Shown here: positions 43,846-57,213 of the stretch, piece after piece | Numbering within the stretch: position 1 is the stretch's first letter | Layout of the letters: the number at the start of each line of letters is the position of its first letter | Source of the DNA: Uranotaenia lowii | Taxonomy: Eukaryota; Arthropoda; Insecta; Diptera; Culicidae | NCBI RefSeq assembly: GCF_029784155.1 | Contig: NC_073693.1 | Location: 330,526,592-330,590,591, forward strand | Length of the DNA stretch: 64,000 nt | Direction of reading: 5' to 3' | Notes under the pieces: model-generated | The model's input: only the letters and a program-made list of their open reading frames with translations | What the model was told of the DNA's origin: nothing | Databases searched by the model: none | Translations under genes and position numbers: made by a program

Positions 43846-44095
43846 CACTGAGAAAAATGCATTCCATAAACTTAAACTCAATTTTTCAAAAAATGTCATC
43901 TCATGGATTATGGTTAATTTTTTTTTCCAAGCCGGGTACTAATAAGGCCAACAAGTCGTTCACACATTGCAACTTGTGTATATTTAAGGGCAAGAAGATT
44001 TTCTACAAAAAACTGTTTGTAGTACTTGATATTTTATATTTTTTGTACTTTTTTTTTTTTTTGGGAGGTCATATAATTTAGTTTTTCAGTGTAGA
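43846..44095 (+). mobile_element. MITE, ACACTGAG tips, copy 1
   Basis: Starts ATCTACACTGAGAAAAATGC and ends TTTTTCAGTGTAGAT, a short inverted repeat. The body of about 240 bp has long T runs and no coding. The copy at 44198-44452 is the same family in the opposite orientation. Confidence 0.7.
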
Positions 44096-44197
44096 TTTCC
44101 AACCGTTATTTTAAAAACTGCTTCGTAGAATTGATTGTACTGATTTTGACGAAATAAGACCTTCGATTGTAATATATGATGGTAAATATAAGTGGAA

Positions 44198-44452
44198 ATC
44201 CTACACTGAAAAAAATGTAAACTAAAAAAAATTGCCATCCCCGAATTCAACGATTTTTTTTTTGTGGTGCGGAATTATGTGGTCTCAACTCTTCTGAAAA
44301 TCACTTTTTTCCCTTAAATATGCAATGTATGGACGACTTGTGGGCATAATTAGTACCAGTCGAAGAAAAAAAAATCATCAAATTCTGAGATGGCGTTTTT
44401 TAGGAAATCGAGTTTTAGTGTTGCAAATGCATTTTTCTCAGTGTAGGATTTA
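44198..44452 (-). mobile_element. MITE, ACACTGAG tips, copy 2 (inverted)
   Basis: Starts ATCCTACACTGAAAAAAATG and ends GCATTTTTCTCAGTGTAGGA. In reverse it matches the order of copy 1: GAGAAAAATGCATT, the ACTCGAT-like segment, GATTTTTTTTTC, ACTAAT, CAAGTCGT, TTAAGGG and AGTTTACAT. The two copies are about 100 bp apart. Confidence 0.7.
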
Positions 44453-44821
44453 AAAAAATATTTTTTGTCAATGTATTCTTTTTTTAATTTAATCAATTCA
44501 AACTCTCTCGTAGACCACATTTCATAGTGGTCCATTAGGGCTTAAAGTGGAATTTTTTTCCTAGTGCTTTAATCTTTCATATTTACTGCTAGATGTCTTA
44601 ACAAAATTTACAGATAAAACTGTTCCTCATAAAGTATTCAAAATAAGTAACAGCCTACTCAATAAAAATAAAAACACAAACTTTTATATTTGAGGAAAAA
44701 GAGACAAAATTGTTTCAAAATACAAAGTTGTAGATATTATCAAAATATGAAACTTTGCTGAAATAATTAGAGCTATATCTCTATTCAGTGTAGAGTTATC
44801 AAGCTTTTAGTCTAAAACATA
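44453..44821. other. AT-rich spacer
   Basis: No gene seen. TTCAGTGTAGAGTTA at 44784 resembles the MITE tip and may be a stray end. CATA at 44818-44821 is the proposed left target duplication of the LTR. Confidence 0.4.
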
Positions 44822-45533
44822 TGTTACTGAACGTGGCTACTAAACGGGCAGCACTGAACGCACTCAAGTTGATGACAGTTGAACAGGGAAAAAGAGCGAG
44901 AGAAAAGAAAGCGGTTTATTCGGCGGGAAAGTCGTAGGACAAAAATAAACAATAACAAACTCTAGAATTGTTCAATTCAAAGCCAGGATAGTAGTTCGGT
45001 GATTCAAAGAAAACTAAAGCTAAAGTTCACAGTGGTTATTGTTGAGTTCGAGTTAAACCCCTAAATTTACGCGCTAAGGTAGGCCTAAAAATCAAATTGA
45101 ATTGCGCAATGCAAATTATAATGGAAAATTATCCAAATCTGGGCATTTGCAAATGAAACTGCGCAGGAAGGTTGAGCACAGGTTACAATACCACGTACAA
45201 AGCGTTTTCAATTAGGAATCGCCAGATTGAACTAAAATCGAATTGAGGTGAGAAATTAATTGAGAAAAGTGTAAATTGAATCTCTAACCTAGGTTTATTA
45301 AAGGTAGGGACTAGCGGCGAAAAATAGCTGGAATCGAGACGGAAGTAAGCGATAGAAAGTTCACTAAACGTAAGCTTGAAAATTGTTCTATAGAATATTC
45401 CTAAATTAATTGTATTAAAATTGTAGGAATTTAAAACGTGTCCCGGTAGAGCTTCGTACGAATAAAAGGGAACGTTACGAATTTGGAAATTGAGCTTTAT
45501 TATCATCACGATCCGGAAGTATCAATTTTTACA
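44822..45533 (+). mobile_element. Probable solo LTR
   Basis: A 712-bp stretch begins TGTTACTGAACG and ends TTTTTACA, with CATA directly on both sides (44818-44821 and 45534-45537), consistent with a Ty3/gypsy-size 4-bp duplication. Internally it contains AATAAACAATAA and AATAAAAGGG motifs and a GC-moderate composition unlike its flanks. No gag-pol sequence or second LTR lies in the window. An alternative end at GTATCA (45524) would leave no duplication. Confidence 0.45.
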
Positions 45534-45537
45534 CATA

Positions 45538-46093
45538 CTTTAAATTTGTTTTTTTATCCTTAACTATTGATAGTTTTGAAATTACATAAATAACATATAT
45601 TAAGTCACTCATTTGACGCATTTTGCACTAGATCTAGTCGCTTCGACCTTTCTTCCCGAAGTTATCGCAATTTCAAGTTTGATTTCACCGTACTTCACCA
45701 ACTTCTAGGGTAAAATGGGGCTGCTCCATAAACAAAATATCACATCTTGAAGCTTTGATCAAGTACTACAAACTTAGTCAGAAACTACTTGTCTCCACGA
45801 GCCTGTTTTTAAGTAAGGTTGACATAAATTTGTTGAATTCTTAGTTTTTAATGAGAAAATAGAGATTATTTAAATTTGGCCCTTTTCAAATGTTAGTCTA
45901 GATATTTTTTTTTGGGAAAACTAAGTACGCTAAGTGCCTTAACTACGTGAGGACTATACACACACAAAGTTTCATTCAATTCTGTAAGGGTCATACCAGA
46001 TACTGTGTCGAGTTGGCGCGAAATCCGTCTACACTGTACCAAAAAGTTAAAAATACATAGTTCACAAAAATATGTTGTTCCGAGGAAAACTTC
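45538..46093. other. Spacer, nothing recognised
   Basis: AT-rich sequence without supported genes; a 73-residue minus-strand frame (45893-46114) has no motif. Confidence 0.4.
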
Positions 46094-46158
46094 GAATAAA
46101 GTCGCGAATGTCATAAAGATGGTAAAACGACTATAATCTAAACAAAAAAAAAATCATA
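46094..46158 (+). mobile_element. SINE family 2, 3' tail fragment
   Basis: ATAAAGTCGCGAATGTCATA, GATGGTAAAACGACTATAAT and an A-run match the 3' end of the full copy at 57025-57213. The tRNA head is absent, so it is strongly 5'-truncated. Confidence 0.75.
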
Positions 46159-48406
46159 AAATTATCATTGATACGTTCATTGATGTTACGACCTGTAGGC
46201 TCGAGACTTTGGATAGTTGCTCCAATCAAGTATTGGTGCTTTAAGTGCCAATAAAAAAACACACTTGCGGAAGATAATTTGCATCATCAATGCAATGCCG
46301 CCAGGGCACAAACGCACGCAACCCAACCGCCAGCCAGGTTGGTTGCCTTTCGTTTCGCTGTAGGTATCGATTACTTACCGCCCCTCGATCGTGTGATGTT
46401 AATGTTTGCCTCCTAGTTTTTATTCCATCGAATGCTCCTTCTTGAGCCTCGCGTTTCAACAACTGTTTAAGCTGTGAAATGTTGAGCTGTTATTGAAGCG
46501 CTCATTAATATGGCCCTTTTTGCTGCCTTGGTGGAGCTTCTATTGGTGATATATGTTTACCCATATTGGCCGAGTCGCCATTCACCCTAGTGACCAATAT
46601 TTTGAGCACCAACTCAGGGGTGCATTGACTCATTTGAAGTCGTCGTCGTCGTCATGGATGAATGATTGCACGGCAGCATGATCGGTAGAAGAATGACAGC
46701 GGGTGGTCCACTTATTAACTGTTGGCGTTTCAACCATAAACAACTAGGACATGCAAATAATGGCTCAGCTGTGAAGAGACACGACACGTCTGCTACAAGT
46801 GATAAGATGATGTAGCAATAAAGCAGCCTTGCAGAATCAACATGTGAGGAAAATCAAAATATTACAAAAAAAAACATGGAGTGGTATGTCATGAATAACA
46901 TCCATGTGATACTCAAGAACATAAACCTTCCCTAAACGTTAAAACTCCAAGCTCAGTCATTTTAAGCTCAGGAAATCGAAAGTCTAGGCGTAGAATAAAT
47001 GATCAATGAAGCTGTGAAACACTTGATAAAAAATATTAAATTAAAATTCGCGTTTACTTCGACATATTTTTTATGAAACAGATTGAACCCACTTAGATTT
47101 TAAAGGATTAAAACTGACCCACAAAAGCTGCCGTTCTGAAAACACACTTCAACAATCTCCAATCAAGGAAAACACTCGAATCGCAAGCACCAATTAAGGT
47201 TGAGCATCATAAATCAAGAACTTCAAAGCCGGAGTTTCATAGAAATAATGATCGTGATCCGTCGACGACGCTGAAATTTCAGCACATGCCTGCTAGCGCC
47301 TCGATCGAGAAGCCTCAGCATCAACTTCATCTTAATCATCATCATTATCATCATCTTCCAAAGCATGAAGTACAGGTTCAGGCATCATCCTTTTTCTACG
47401 ATCTGCCTACAAGATAGGTTTCAACATGATTCATTACCGCAACATAGGTTCATTGAAGTGGGAGGTGTTTTGATATTTTTTTTCTGGGCGTTTCTATATT
47501 AAAAAGTAATCATCGATCGTACCACAACATCCCTTTTGAGGCTGTAATTAGTGTTTGATCGAAGGTCATACTGTTAATTGGAGAGATGAAAAACATCTTA
47601 AACCTTACTAAATCAAAACAATAAAATTGTTGTTAAAATGGGAATACAATTTTGAAGGTTCTTCTAACTTTTGTACGCCTAGTATATTTATATGTAAATT
47701 TTATCTGTCCCTGAATCAAACACCCACATTTCGGCTTCTCCAGACGTCTAGTCGAGTACCCGTTCTAGTTTCAACAATTCTAAGCCCGGAGTTCTTTATT
47801 GTTCCTACGCACGTTACAGCTATCTAGATAATCCGCTTATCTGTCACTGGCCGGTTCGAAACTAACTAGTAAATTTGCACAATCAACAACAGCATAACAG
47901 GTTTTTCTATCGCGATACGGAGTGGGGCCAAAGCAAGAAAAAAAAAACAAACAAATTGGCGTAGGGGTTCTCTAGTCTAATTCTGCTGCCCGGCTCAGCT
48001 CACTTTCGGTTAGTATAGAAACGAATAGGCAGGATGAACTTTTTTTTATACCCGAGTCTCGAGGAGCAAAGGATGATGGTTATAGTTACCGCATCATTAC
48101 GCAAAGCACGCGTGGCACATTCCAATCAAACGCGAGCGTCGTGCGTTCAGCGGATCGTATTAGGTACTCTGAAGTTGTGATGCCGCCGCCGCCGCCGGCA
48201 AATTGGCGAAAGATACGATCCTCGGTCCACAAAAAAATCAGCAGCATGTCACCCCCTCTTTGGCGGATTATATACGTCGGCACAGCGCCGCGCACCGGTG
48301 GACGGATATCGAACACGCGTCAGATCGATTAATTGGTACACATCACATCACACTTTGTTGCGTAAGGATTGGCGACAGTTTTCGGTTCTCTAGATAGAGA
48401 TTTAAA
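46159..48406. other. GC-moderate unique DNA, no confirmed gene
   Basis: Complexity is higher than elsewhere. Simple runs include (GTC)n at about 46639-46652, CATCATCAT-type repeats at about 47328-47365 and (GCC)n at 48181-48198. A CpG-rich stretch at 47960-48360 includes ATTATATAC (48268-48276), a possible TATA-like element, but there is no matching downstream exon. Short opposed frames (48086-48316 minus, 48141-48332 plus) lack motifs. Confidence 0.35.
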
Positions 48407-48425
48407 ATCATTTAGTATCCGGGCA
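48407..48425. repeat. 19-bp inverted repeat, left member
   Basis: ATCATTTAGTATCCGGGCA is the exact reverse complement of 56786-56804. The right member continues into CACTTTATTTC on the inner side, resembling a Tc1-like terminal motif. Confidence 0.5.
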
Positions 48426-48888
48426 GTTACAAACGTGTGTATTTTAAAAACTATTCTTTTGATCGAAAAACTTTCTATGGAGGAAATGAACGTGTTAATA
48501 TGACATTTAATGTAAAAATATAAAAAAAAATATTTATCAATGATTTCAAGAAATACTCTAACTTTTTCATAAAATCTCTTTTTTGTCTTTGCACACTTTT
48601 TTCAGTCATGTATTGATTTATTTTTTTTACCACAGAAGCAAAACCTTTGCAAAATCATGATATTTTACACAAACTCACCTAGAAAAAGCAATTGGAATCT
48701 GGTTGGAACCTTTTCATGAGTAGGCATCTCGAAGAATTTGATATCTTAAATCTCGAAGAATTTGATATCTTAAATCCGGTTTTAATATAAATTTTTTTGG
48801 CCATCAGAACACATCTGTCATATTGCGTAAACACCGGATGCACAGATTGCGATCTTTGGAACTGATCATTATTAGTTACTAGCTGATT

Positions 48889-50531
48889 TTACCCGGCCTT
48901 GCTCGGGTTTTCATAAAATATAAATCAAAATGAGTCGTTTGACTTTTCAAAATTTTATTTATTTTATATTCATCATTATAAGACATTTTTTATTCTTTTA
49001 AAAGTTTTTATTGTTGTGTTTATCGTTTTAATTTAATTGAAAAAATATAGTTATGAGATTTTAATTAATAGATTTTAAAATAATTTCCAATGAATGCTTA
49101 TTCATCGTATTGCGAAAAACATATCTTCACCCACCAATTTTAGGAAGCTTCAATAGATTTCGTTTTGAAATTTTCATCTTCAAATGATAAAATTTTTGAA
49201 ATGATGATTTTCTCATCCCCCATCTAATAAAAGTCTCTTCTGGAGATCATTTTATTTTTTAAGATTTCCTGTACATCCAAGTTTTATTTACTTTGAAATT
49301 TCTAAAAAGACTTCCGGATCTTGTTGAATCATTTGAAAAACTTACTTTTCTTGTTTTCAATTGCATGTTTGCTTTTTCGCTTTCTAATTTCACACTGATT
49401 TATGAGTACTTGTTCTTCAATGTTGAAGTTAGGTATCGAAAACAAATCATCTTAACTCAAGTTACCATTACAATGATATGAAAAAAGTCTATTTGAGTTT
49501 TAATTCAATGATTCTATTCTTGGACACAATCATCCCATTAATTATTGTGAAGAGGAGTGATCAATGTTAAAATTTTAATAATTTGATTGAATTCGCAGTA
49601 CTTAAAGGTTCTACAATAAGTCTTCTCAAAATTGGAGGATAGAATTGAACACATTGATGACCAATAATAATTCAAAAACTATAAATTGGACTGGAAATTG
49701 GAATTATAAGTTGAGACTAAAAATCTTAGATCCAATTATCTAATCAATTTTCTAATTCCTCGTTTAAATTCCCCGACAACTATCAAAGCGTTGAGATCGA
49801 AGCCTTCAACTTATAATTCTGAATTTTATTATTTTTGCTTCCTTTATGAGGCATTCTAAATATATGGAAATAGTTTGTTCTTATAACCTGGAATTTATAA
49901 AAATCTGTGCGATAGTTTTTCAGCATTCAGTCCAAATAGTAATTCATCTGAAGAAGTCAAATCACTTTTCACTTTCAGTTGATAGTATATTCTTATAGAC
50001 TCTCAAAGCACCCCGCTTTGAAAACCACTACAATTCTAGTCAATATATACTTAACAGGTTGATCGTAATTTTCAATTCAAAATGTAGGCTCATTATGGCA
50101 TTTAAATACCTCGTACCAGTACCACGTGCTTTGAACAGAAGAAGGAATGAAAACACCCGCCAAAATTTCCCCTTTGAAATTTTTAATGCTCAGCAAGCTT
50201 TGATTTGCTTTCCAGTACACATGAACTCTCTCTGGACGGTCGTTTCTAATGCCCGGCCCATGGTGATGGTGAAAAAAACCCGCCAAAGGGAAAAAAAGTC
50301 GGTCGACAAATTGGGTGCCATGACTTTTGGTTCGTGTGAATAAAAACGAAAGTTGTATGGGAGGGTCCCTTTTCTTAGGTGGGAGGGACTCAGAACTATT
50401 ACTAAAACCTTACCCTGGTTGAACTACATCTCTGTACCAAATTTTAAGCTGATCGGTTAAGCGGTGTGGATTTGTATAAGGTGCATACAAACAAACAAAC
50501 ATATATAGTCCAACTCATCTTTATATATTAG
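48889..50531 (+). mobile_element. Microsatellite-associated family, copy A
   Basis: Begins ACTAGCTGATTTTACCCGGC and ends with a GATCGGTTAAGCGGTGTGG segment, an ACAAACAAAC microsatellite and TATATATTAGAT. The copy at 52211-55039 has the reverse complement of all three landmarks in reverse order, so the two are inverted copies. There is only about one central GGGAGGG unit, compared with many in the other copy. It encodes no protein I recognise, though the 5' kilobase holds unassigned AT-rich sequence. The family resembles microsatellite-associated interspersed elements known from arthropods; the match is from structure only. Confidence 0.7.
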
Positions 50532-52210
50532 ATTTACTTGGTGTCTACTAGTCAGGCAACACTTTCTGCTTGCCGGAAATGGATGTTTTGCATTATTTAA
50601 GGAGTCTGCATTCAGTTATCCCCAATAATGATAGACTTTTTACCATATTTAAGATCAAACGTTGCACTCCGATGGTTGGTTTGAACTTCTTGTGGATTCT
50701 AGAGTGGCAACTTATACTTCTTAACCATTTGGTCCGAAAAAAAGTTGAAGAGGTTGTGTATAAGACACGACCACCAGATTAACGTAGAATTACGAAGCAA
50801 ATCTGACAACAAAGAAACATGTTAACTATTTTTCTTCATCTGCGTAGTAGGCCTGAAAAGGACTGTTTGTGTTACAATCTGCATGCGAAATACTATGCTG
50901 CTATTAGCCGCTCCATGCAACAACCGAATTTTCGGATTTGCTTAAAAAATCCGGGCTGGTATATACCGGACAACAGCAGCAATATTAACGCTGCTGCCGG
51001 GCCAGCCGCAGCAGCAACAGTTACTGAAATTTTGCTAGTTACTAGCAAGAGAGCCTTGACCGGGTTGGAGCGGCAGGGACATTATACTTTATAGATACCA
51101 GCAACAGCAGCAACGAAGAGGGTCGACCGCAAATTGGTCGGTTTCGTGCACTCGGGAAAAGGTCCAACAACAGAATGAGCTTGCTAATCTTGCCGTCACG
51201 TCTTTTATAAACTTTTTCCTCATGCAGTTTTGCTGGGTTAACTTCGGCTCTCCCATGTATTCTTCTCGGTCAACAAGCTTTTCAGCATTCTATGTTTGAA
51301 GCAATGCTGCAAAATAAGCCATGGGTGCACACGCACACTGCGCCGCTGGTGGTGTGAGATGGGTGGGTGGTAGAGTGCCATGGGTTGGTGGTTTGCAATG
51401 GGTGGGTAGCGTGCGATAAGCAGTGATGCCACATTTCTATCGGTATTTTGAAACCCAAAAAAATCTTTTATCGGTATGTTAATCCTAAAAATCGGTATGA
51501 AAATCGGTATTTGAGAAGAATGCTTACATTTTCAACTTCCTAACGTATTTTTCTTTAAATAGATGCTTGCAATAAACAGCAAGTCTAAGAACTCTTATGA
51601 ATGTTCATTTTTAGTTCAGCTGACTAAATGTGTTTTGGTATATATTATTACATTTTCTCCGTAACTTGGTTCTAGATAACACTAGTTTACACAAAATGAC
51701 GGTTTTGAAATTTTAACAAAACTTTATGTTTGTTATGACTTGTACATTTTTTTTAATTTTAAAACTATCTGCTTTTGCTGACGAAAGCAAAAACCACAAA
51801 TGAAAATTCTGCAGAAAATCCGAAATAAGTGTTTCTTTCCAGTACTCATAACTGAATGGAAATTTATTTTAAAAGTTACCATTTGATAAGAAAAATAGGG
51901 GTATGGCGAGCACCTTCACGTTACACGTTGGTTAGGCATATAAATTAAGTAAAAACTTGATGTTTGGCTAAAGTGGGATGTAAATTTGATAAATTTGATA
52001 ATGCAATTAATTTAGTAAGCACTTACAAATCTCATGGTTTTTTGACGTTCGAGGTAAATATGGGCCCAAGTTGATGGTCTTTGTTTGATTTATGGATTTT
52101 CGCCAATCTAGCCAATTCAGCTTTTAGTATTAGATATGAGTTCTAGCGATTAGAAAAAGAAATTATTGCAAATTATTGCAGAAAGTTGAGAGAGTTGTTG
52201 CTTCATTTTT
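50532..52210. other. Region between the two inverted copies
   Basis: No confirmed gene. A 91-residue frame (50819-51094) spans GCAGCAGCAACAG-type repeats and is not called. CAGTGATGCCAC at 51421 followed by repeated ATCGGTAT resembles a hAT-like end. Similar ATCGGTAT repeats recur at 55765-55830 in the same orientation. Confidence 0.35.
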
Positions 52211-52235
52211 TTATCTATATATATAAAAATGAATT

Positions 52236-52236
<1 letters not shown>

Positions 52237-52281
<45 letters not shown>
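52237..52281 (+). repeat. (CTGT)n microsatellite
   Basis: Eleven or so consecutive CTGT units form part of the terminal structure of the element at 52211-55039. The partner copy has an (ACAA)n run in the equivalent place. Confidence 0.95.
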
Positions 52282-52284
<3 letters not shown>

Positions 52285-52479
52285 TCCCTATAGACTCCGA
52301 AACTACTGAACCAATTCACGTGAAACTTGGCAGGTGGGGGTATTGGAGACAGGGGAAGGTTCCTATTGTGGTTTGAGACTCCTCCCTCTCTCATGAAGGG
52401 GGGGAGGGGCCTCCCAAACAAAAGACATTTTTTTGCATAACTCGAGAACCAATCAAGCAAATGGTATCATATTTGGCAT

Positions 52480-54020
52480 GGGGTGGTATTTGGGAACGAG
52501 GAATATTTCTATGAATATTTGGTACCCCTCTCTCCTTTCAGTGGCGTGATAGGAAGGGGGGAGGGGGGCTACCTAACAATTTTTCATATAACTCGAGAAA
52601 TAATCAAGATATTGGATCCAAATTTGGCATGGGAAGGTATTTGGACACGAAAAATATTTCAATGATTATTTGAGACCCCTCCCTATTTCCAGTAGAAAGG
52701 GGGAGGGGCCTCTTTCATATGTTTTTACATAGTTCAAAAACTAATAAAGCAAATGGAACCAAATTTGGCATGGGAGAGTATTTGGATACGAAAAATATTT
52801 CTATGATTATTTGAGACCCCTCTCTCTTTCCAGTAGGGAGTTATAAAAGGGGGAGGGGGCCTCTTTTATAGTTTTTAATATAACTAAAAAAGTAATTAAA
52901 CAAATAGAACCAAACTTGGCATGGGCGGGTATTTGGGAACGTGACATGTTCTAATGATTGGTTGAGACCCCTTCCTTCTTCCAGCGGGGAGAAAGGAAAA
53001 AGGGAGGGGAGTTTCATACAATGTTTACTGCATAACTCAAGAACTACAACAGCAAATGGAACCAAATTTGGCACGGAACGATATTTGGGTACGAGAAATG
53101 CTTCTATGAATATTTGGTATCCCTCAATCCTTCAAAGAGGTAGATGAAAGCGGGAGGAAAGGTCTCCCTTACAATTTTCAGTATAACTGGAGAGCTGATC
53201 GAGCAAATTGAACCGTGTTTGACATGTGAGTGTATTTGGATACAAGAAATGTTTCTATTATAAATAGGGTGGTATTTGGGAACGAGGAATATTTCTATGA
53301 ATATAAGGTACCCCTCCCTCCTCTCAGTGGGGTGATAAGAAAGGGGGAGGGGGGCTACCTTACAATTTTTCATATAACTTGAAAACCAAATTTGGCACAG
53401 GAAGGAATTTGGATACGAAAAACATTTCAATGATTATATGAGACCCCTCCCTCTTTTTTCAGTAGAAAAGGGGAGGGGGCTTCTTTCATATTTTTTTTTC
53501 ATAACTCAAAAACTGATAAAGCATCTGGAACCAAATTTGGCATGGGATATTTGGATACGAAAAACATTTCAACGATTATTTAAGACCCCTCCCTCTTTCC
53601 AGTAGGGAGATGTAAAGGGGGGGGGCTCTTTTATAATTTTTTACATAACTCAAAAACTAATTAAGCAAATGGAACCAAATTTGGCATGAGCGAGTATTTG
53701 GGATCGTGACATGTTCTAATGATTGTTTGAGACCCCTCACTTCTTCTAGCGGGGAGAAAGGAAGAGGGAGGGGAGTTTCATACAATTTTTACTGCATAAC
53801 TCAAGAACTTCAACAGCAAATGGAACCAAATTTGATATGGAACGATGTTTGGGTACGAGAAATACGGCTATAAATATTTGGTATTCCTCACTCCTTCAAA
53901 GAGGTGGATGAAAAAGGGAAGGAGAGGGCTCCCTTACAATTTTTAGTATAACTGGAGAGAAGATCGAAATAGAACCATATTCGAAATGTGAGGGTATTTG
54001 GATACGAGAAATGTTTCTAT
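52480..54020. repeat. Two higher-order units of ~0.77 kb
   Basis: The monomer series starting GGTATTTGGGAACGAGGAAT at 52484 is repeated in the same order from 53270. The distinctive monomers (GAACGTGACATGTTCTAATG; TACGAGAAATGCTTCTATG; GAAATGTTTCTATTAT) come near 52935/53705, 53090/53850 and 53250/54005. The first unit is about 785 bp, the second about 765 bp. Confidence 0.75.
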
Positions 54021-55039
54021 TATGAATTGAAGCCCCACCTTTTCAGCGGAAAGATATTGAGGGGGAAACAGAGGCTTCCATCCATTTTTTTTTGTATAAC
54101 TCGAGAATTAATCAGGCAAATGAAACCAAATTTGGCATCAAAAAGTGTTTGAGTACGAAAAATACTTTTATGAATATTAAGTTCTCACCTCTCCATTCAA
54201 TGAGGAAAACGGAAGGGAGGATGGTACTCCCTTTCAAGTTTATGCACAACTCAAGAATTTACTACGCGAATAAAACCATATTCGGCATGAGGTATTTCAA
54301 CACGAGAAATTTTTCTATATGAAACAATTCCTTTCTTGCAGTAGGATGATAGAATTGGGAATAAGGTACATGGGAATTTTTTTAGCATAAGTTCTCAATT
54401 TATGCTATCGAAGCCAACAAATGGAAACAAATATGGCATGGAAAGGTACTTGGTTACGAGATATGTTTTTACGATTGTTATAGACCCTTACGCTTTACAG
54501 TGTAGAGAGGGGAAGAAAGGGAGGGGCTCCATATAATTTTTTTTTTTAAGATTAAAAACTTATAGAACTATATCTGATATAAGAGGATTTTTGTGAACGA
54601 AAAAAAAATTGGTATGATTATTGAAGATCACGATTTCCATTCAGCAAGGGGTGAAGGGAAGGACAGGGGGGGCTCTCTTATCAGTTTTTTAACATAAATC
54701 CAGAACATATCGAGCAAAAAAAAACATATTTTATAAGTTAGGTTGTTTGCCAACGATAAATTTGGGACCCTGCTTTTTTAGGGCGAAGCTTAAGGAAACA
54801 AATAAAAATTATCAGATCTTTAACACAAATTTATAGATCAAGATTCAGAATATAAGTTTAAGTTATCTTTGTGTTGAAAATTGAAACTCCAGCTGCAGCT
54901 CTCATTTTGAAGCGGTTGCTTATGAATTACGTTACAATTGATTTTAAATAATCCCAACAAAACAATAAAAATTTAAATAATTCCTAAAAACATCATTTGA
55001 TTTTGAAAGGTGTAGCAAAGCACACCGGGTCAGCTAGTA

Positions 55040-55935
55040 GCCAATAAATAAATCATTTTATTTAATGAAAAATCAGCATTAGTCATATGAAAATCCAAAA
55101 ATTTTATGCGAAAATAAATGAGAGATGTTTAGAGCACAAGGTGTTCTTCCGAAAAAGATTAAAAAACACATAGTTTTACTTTAACTGAAACCCATTTTGC
55201 CTGACGTGGTCTTTAATTCTGCGATCTCTGCAGCTTGGTACTTATGATAGAATTTATTTGGCTAAAAAGATGCAGAAGGATTGAAGATTATACCGATGAT
55301 ATTACGTACCGTGTATCTGATTGCACTTCAAATCTCGACATACCCCATCTGGCGACGAGTTGAACAAGGATTATGATTATAATCAAACGGTGTATGTATT
55401 TCCTTAAAAAGTTAGCATCTCACGAGACAACAGCTTTAATGCGATCGTCAATTGAGATTGACCTTTTAAGGAACTTCTATTGGCAGTCGCAGAAGGTCAA
55501 ATATCAGCCTTGAGCTCAGTCCATTGGCTTTGAGGTTGAGTACCATAATAGTGCACCATTTAACAGTACAAAGGAACAAAACAGCGTAAACAATTGAACG
55601 AATTATGAGAGTGAGCCGTGCGGAGATCTTTGCAGAATACTTTAAAGTTGTACAGATCAAAGTTACGCCACGCCAGCTACCGAACTTTGTCTTCTTTCTA
55701 CGGGAACTTTACGAGGATAGCTTGGATGAAGTGGAAATGTTGAAGTGGAATGAATATTGAGTTAAAATCTTAAAAATCGGTATGAAATCGGTATGTTTTG
55801 CTAAAAATCGGTAATCGGTATATACCGATTCTTGGTCAAAATTTTGCTCAAAGTGTGTAAGCGAAGAGTGAGGATGGGAAGTACGGTGGGTGATGTGGAA
55901 AATAGGCGACGGCTGTCGGGTGGTGAATATGGGAG
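55040..55935. other. Spacer, nothing recognised
   Basis: AT-rich sequence ending in degenerate AATCGGTAT repeats (55765-55830). No gene supported. Confidence 0.4.
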
Positions 55936-57024
<1,089 letters not shown>

Positions 57025-57213
57025 GGGCTTGTGATATAGCTCAGTTGGCAAGTCTGTTGTCTCCTGAGCCGATGTCCGTGAGTTCGAGCCCAAGAGTAAA
57101 TATCAAACACAGTTGTACCGGATAAGTTTTTCAATAACTATCCGCCAACTGTAACGTTGATAAAGTCGCGAATGCCATAAATATGGTAAAACGACTATAA
57201 TCGAAAAAAAAAT
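57025..57213 (+). mobile_element. SINE family 2, full tRNA-derived copy
   Basis: TATAGCTCAGTTGG (57035-57048) is a strong A box and GAGTTCGAGCC (57080-57090) a strong B box of RNA polymerase III, followed by a body with GTTGTACCGGATAAGT and CCGCCAACTGTAACGTTGAT and a 3' end GGTAAAACGACTATAATC with an A-run. Length is about 190 bp. Truncated relatives lie at 46094-46158 and 58448-58564. The head is tRNA-like, but the unit structure and tail mark it as a SINE. Confidence 0.85.

Larger units (their letters stand above)
52211..55039 (-). mobile_element. Microsatellite-associated family, copy B, amplified
   Basis: Opens with TATATATATAAAAATGAATT and a (CTGT)n run (52237-52281), then CCGAAACTACTGAACCAATT, and closes with CACACCGGGTCAGCTAGTAG. 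This is the reverse orientation of copy A. Between the ends lie about 16-17 monomers of about 150 bp, each containing CCAAATTTGGCATGG, TATTTGG, ACGAGAAATATTTCTATGA, GAGACCCCTCCCTC and GGGGAGGGG. Monomer landmarks fall near 52471, 52620, 52760, 52912, 53064, 53220, 53385, 53531, 53680, 53830, 53970, 54126, 54279 and 54430. No coding sequence is supported. Confidence 0.85.

Noticed and set aside
57035..57090. A functional tRNA gene
   Set aside because: Strong boxes but the acceptor stem is not closed, and truncated copies with the same 3' tail show it is a SINE.
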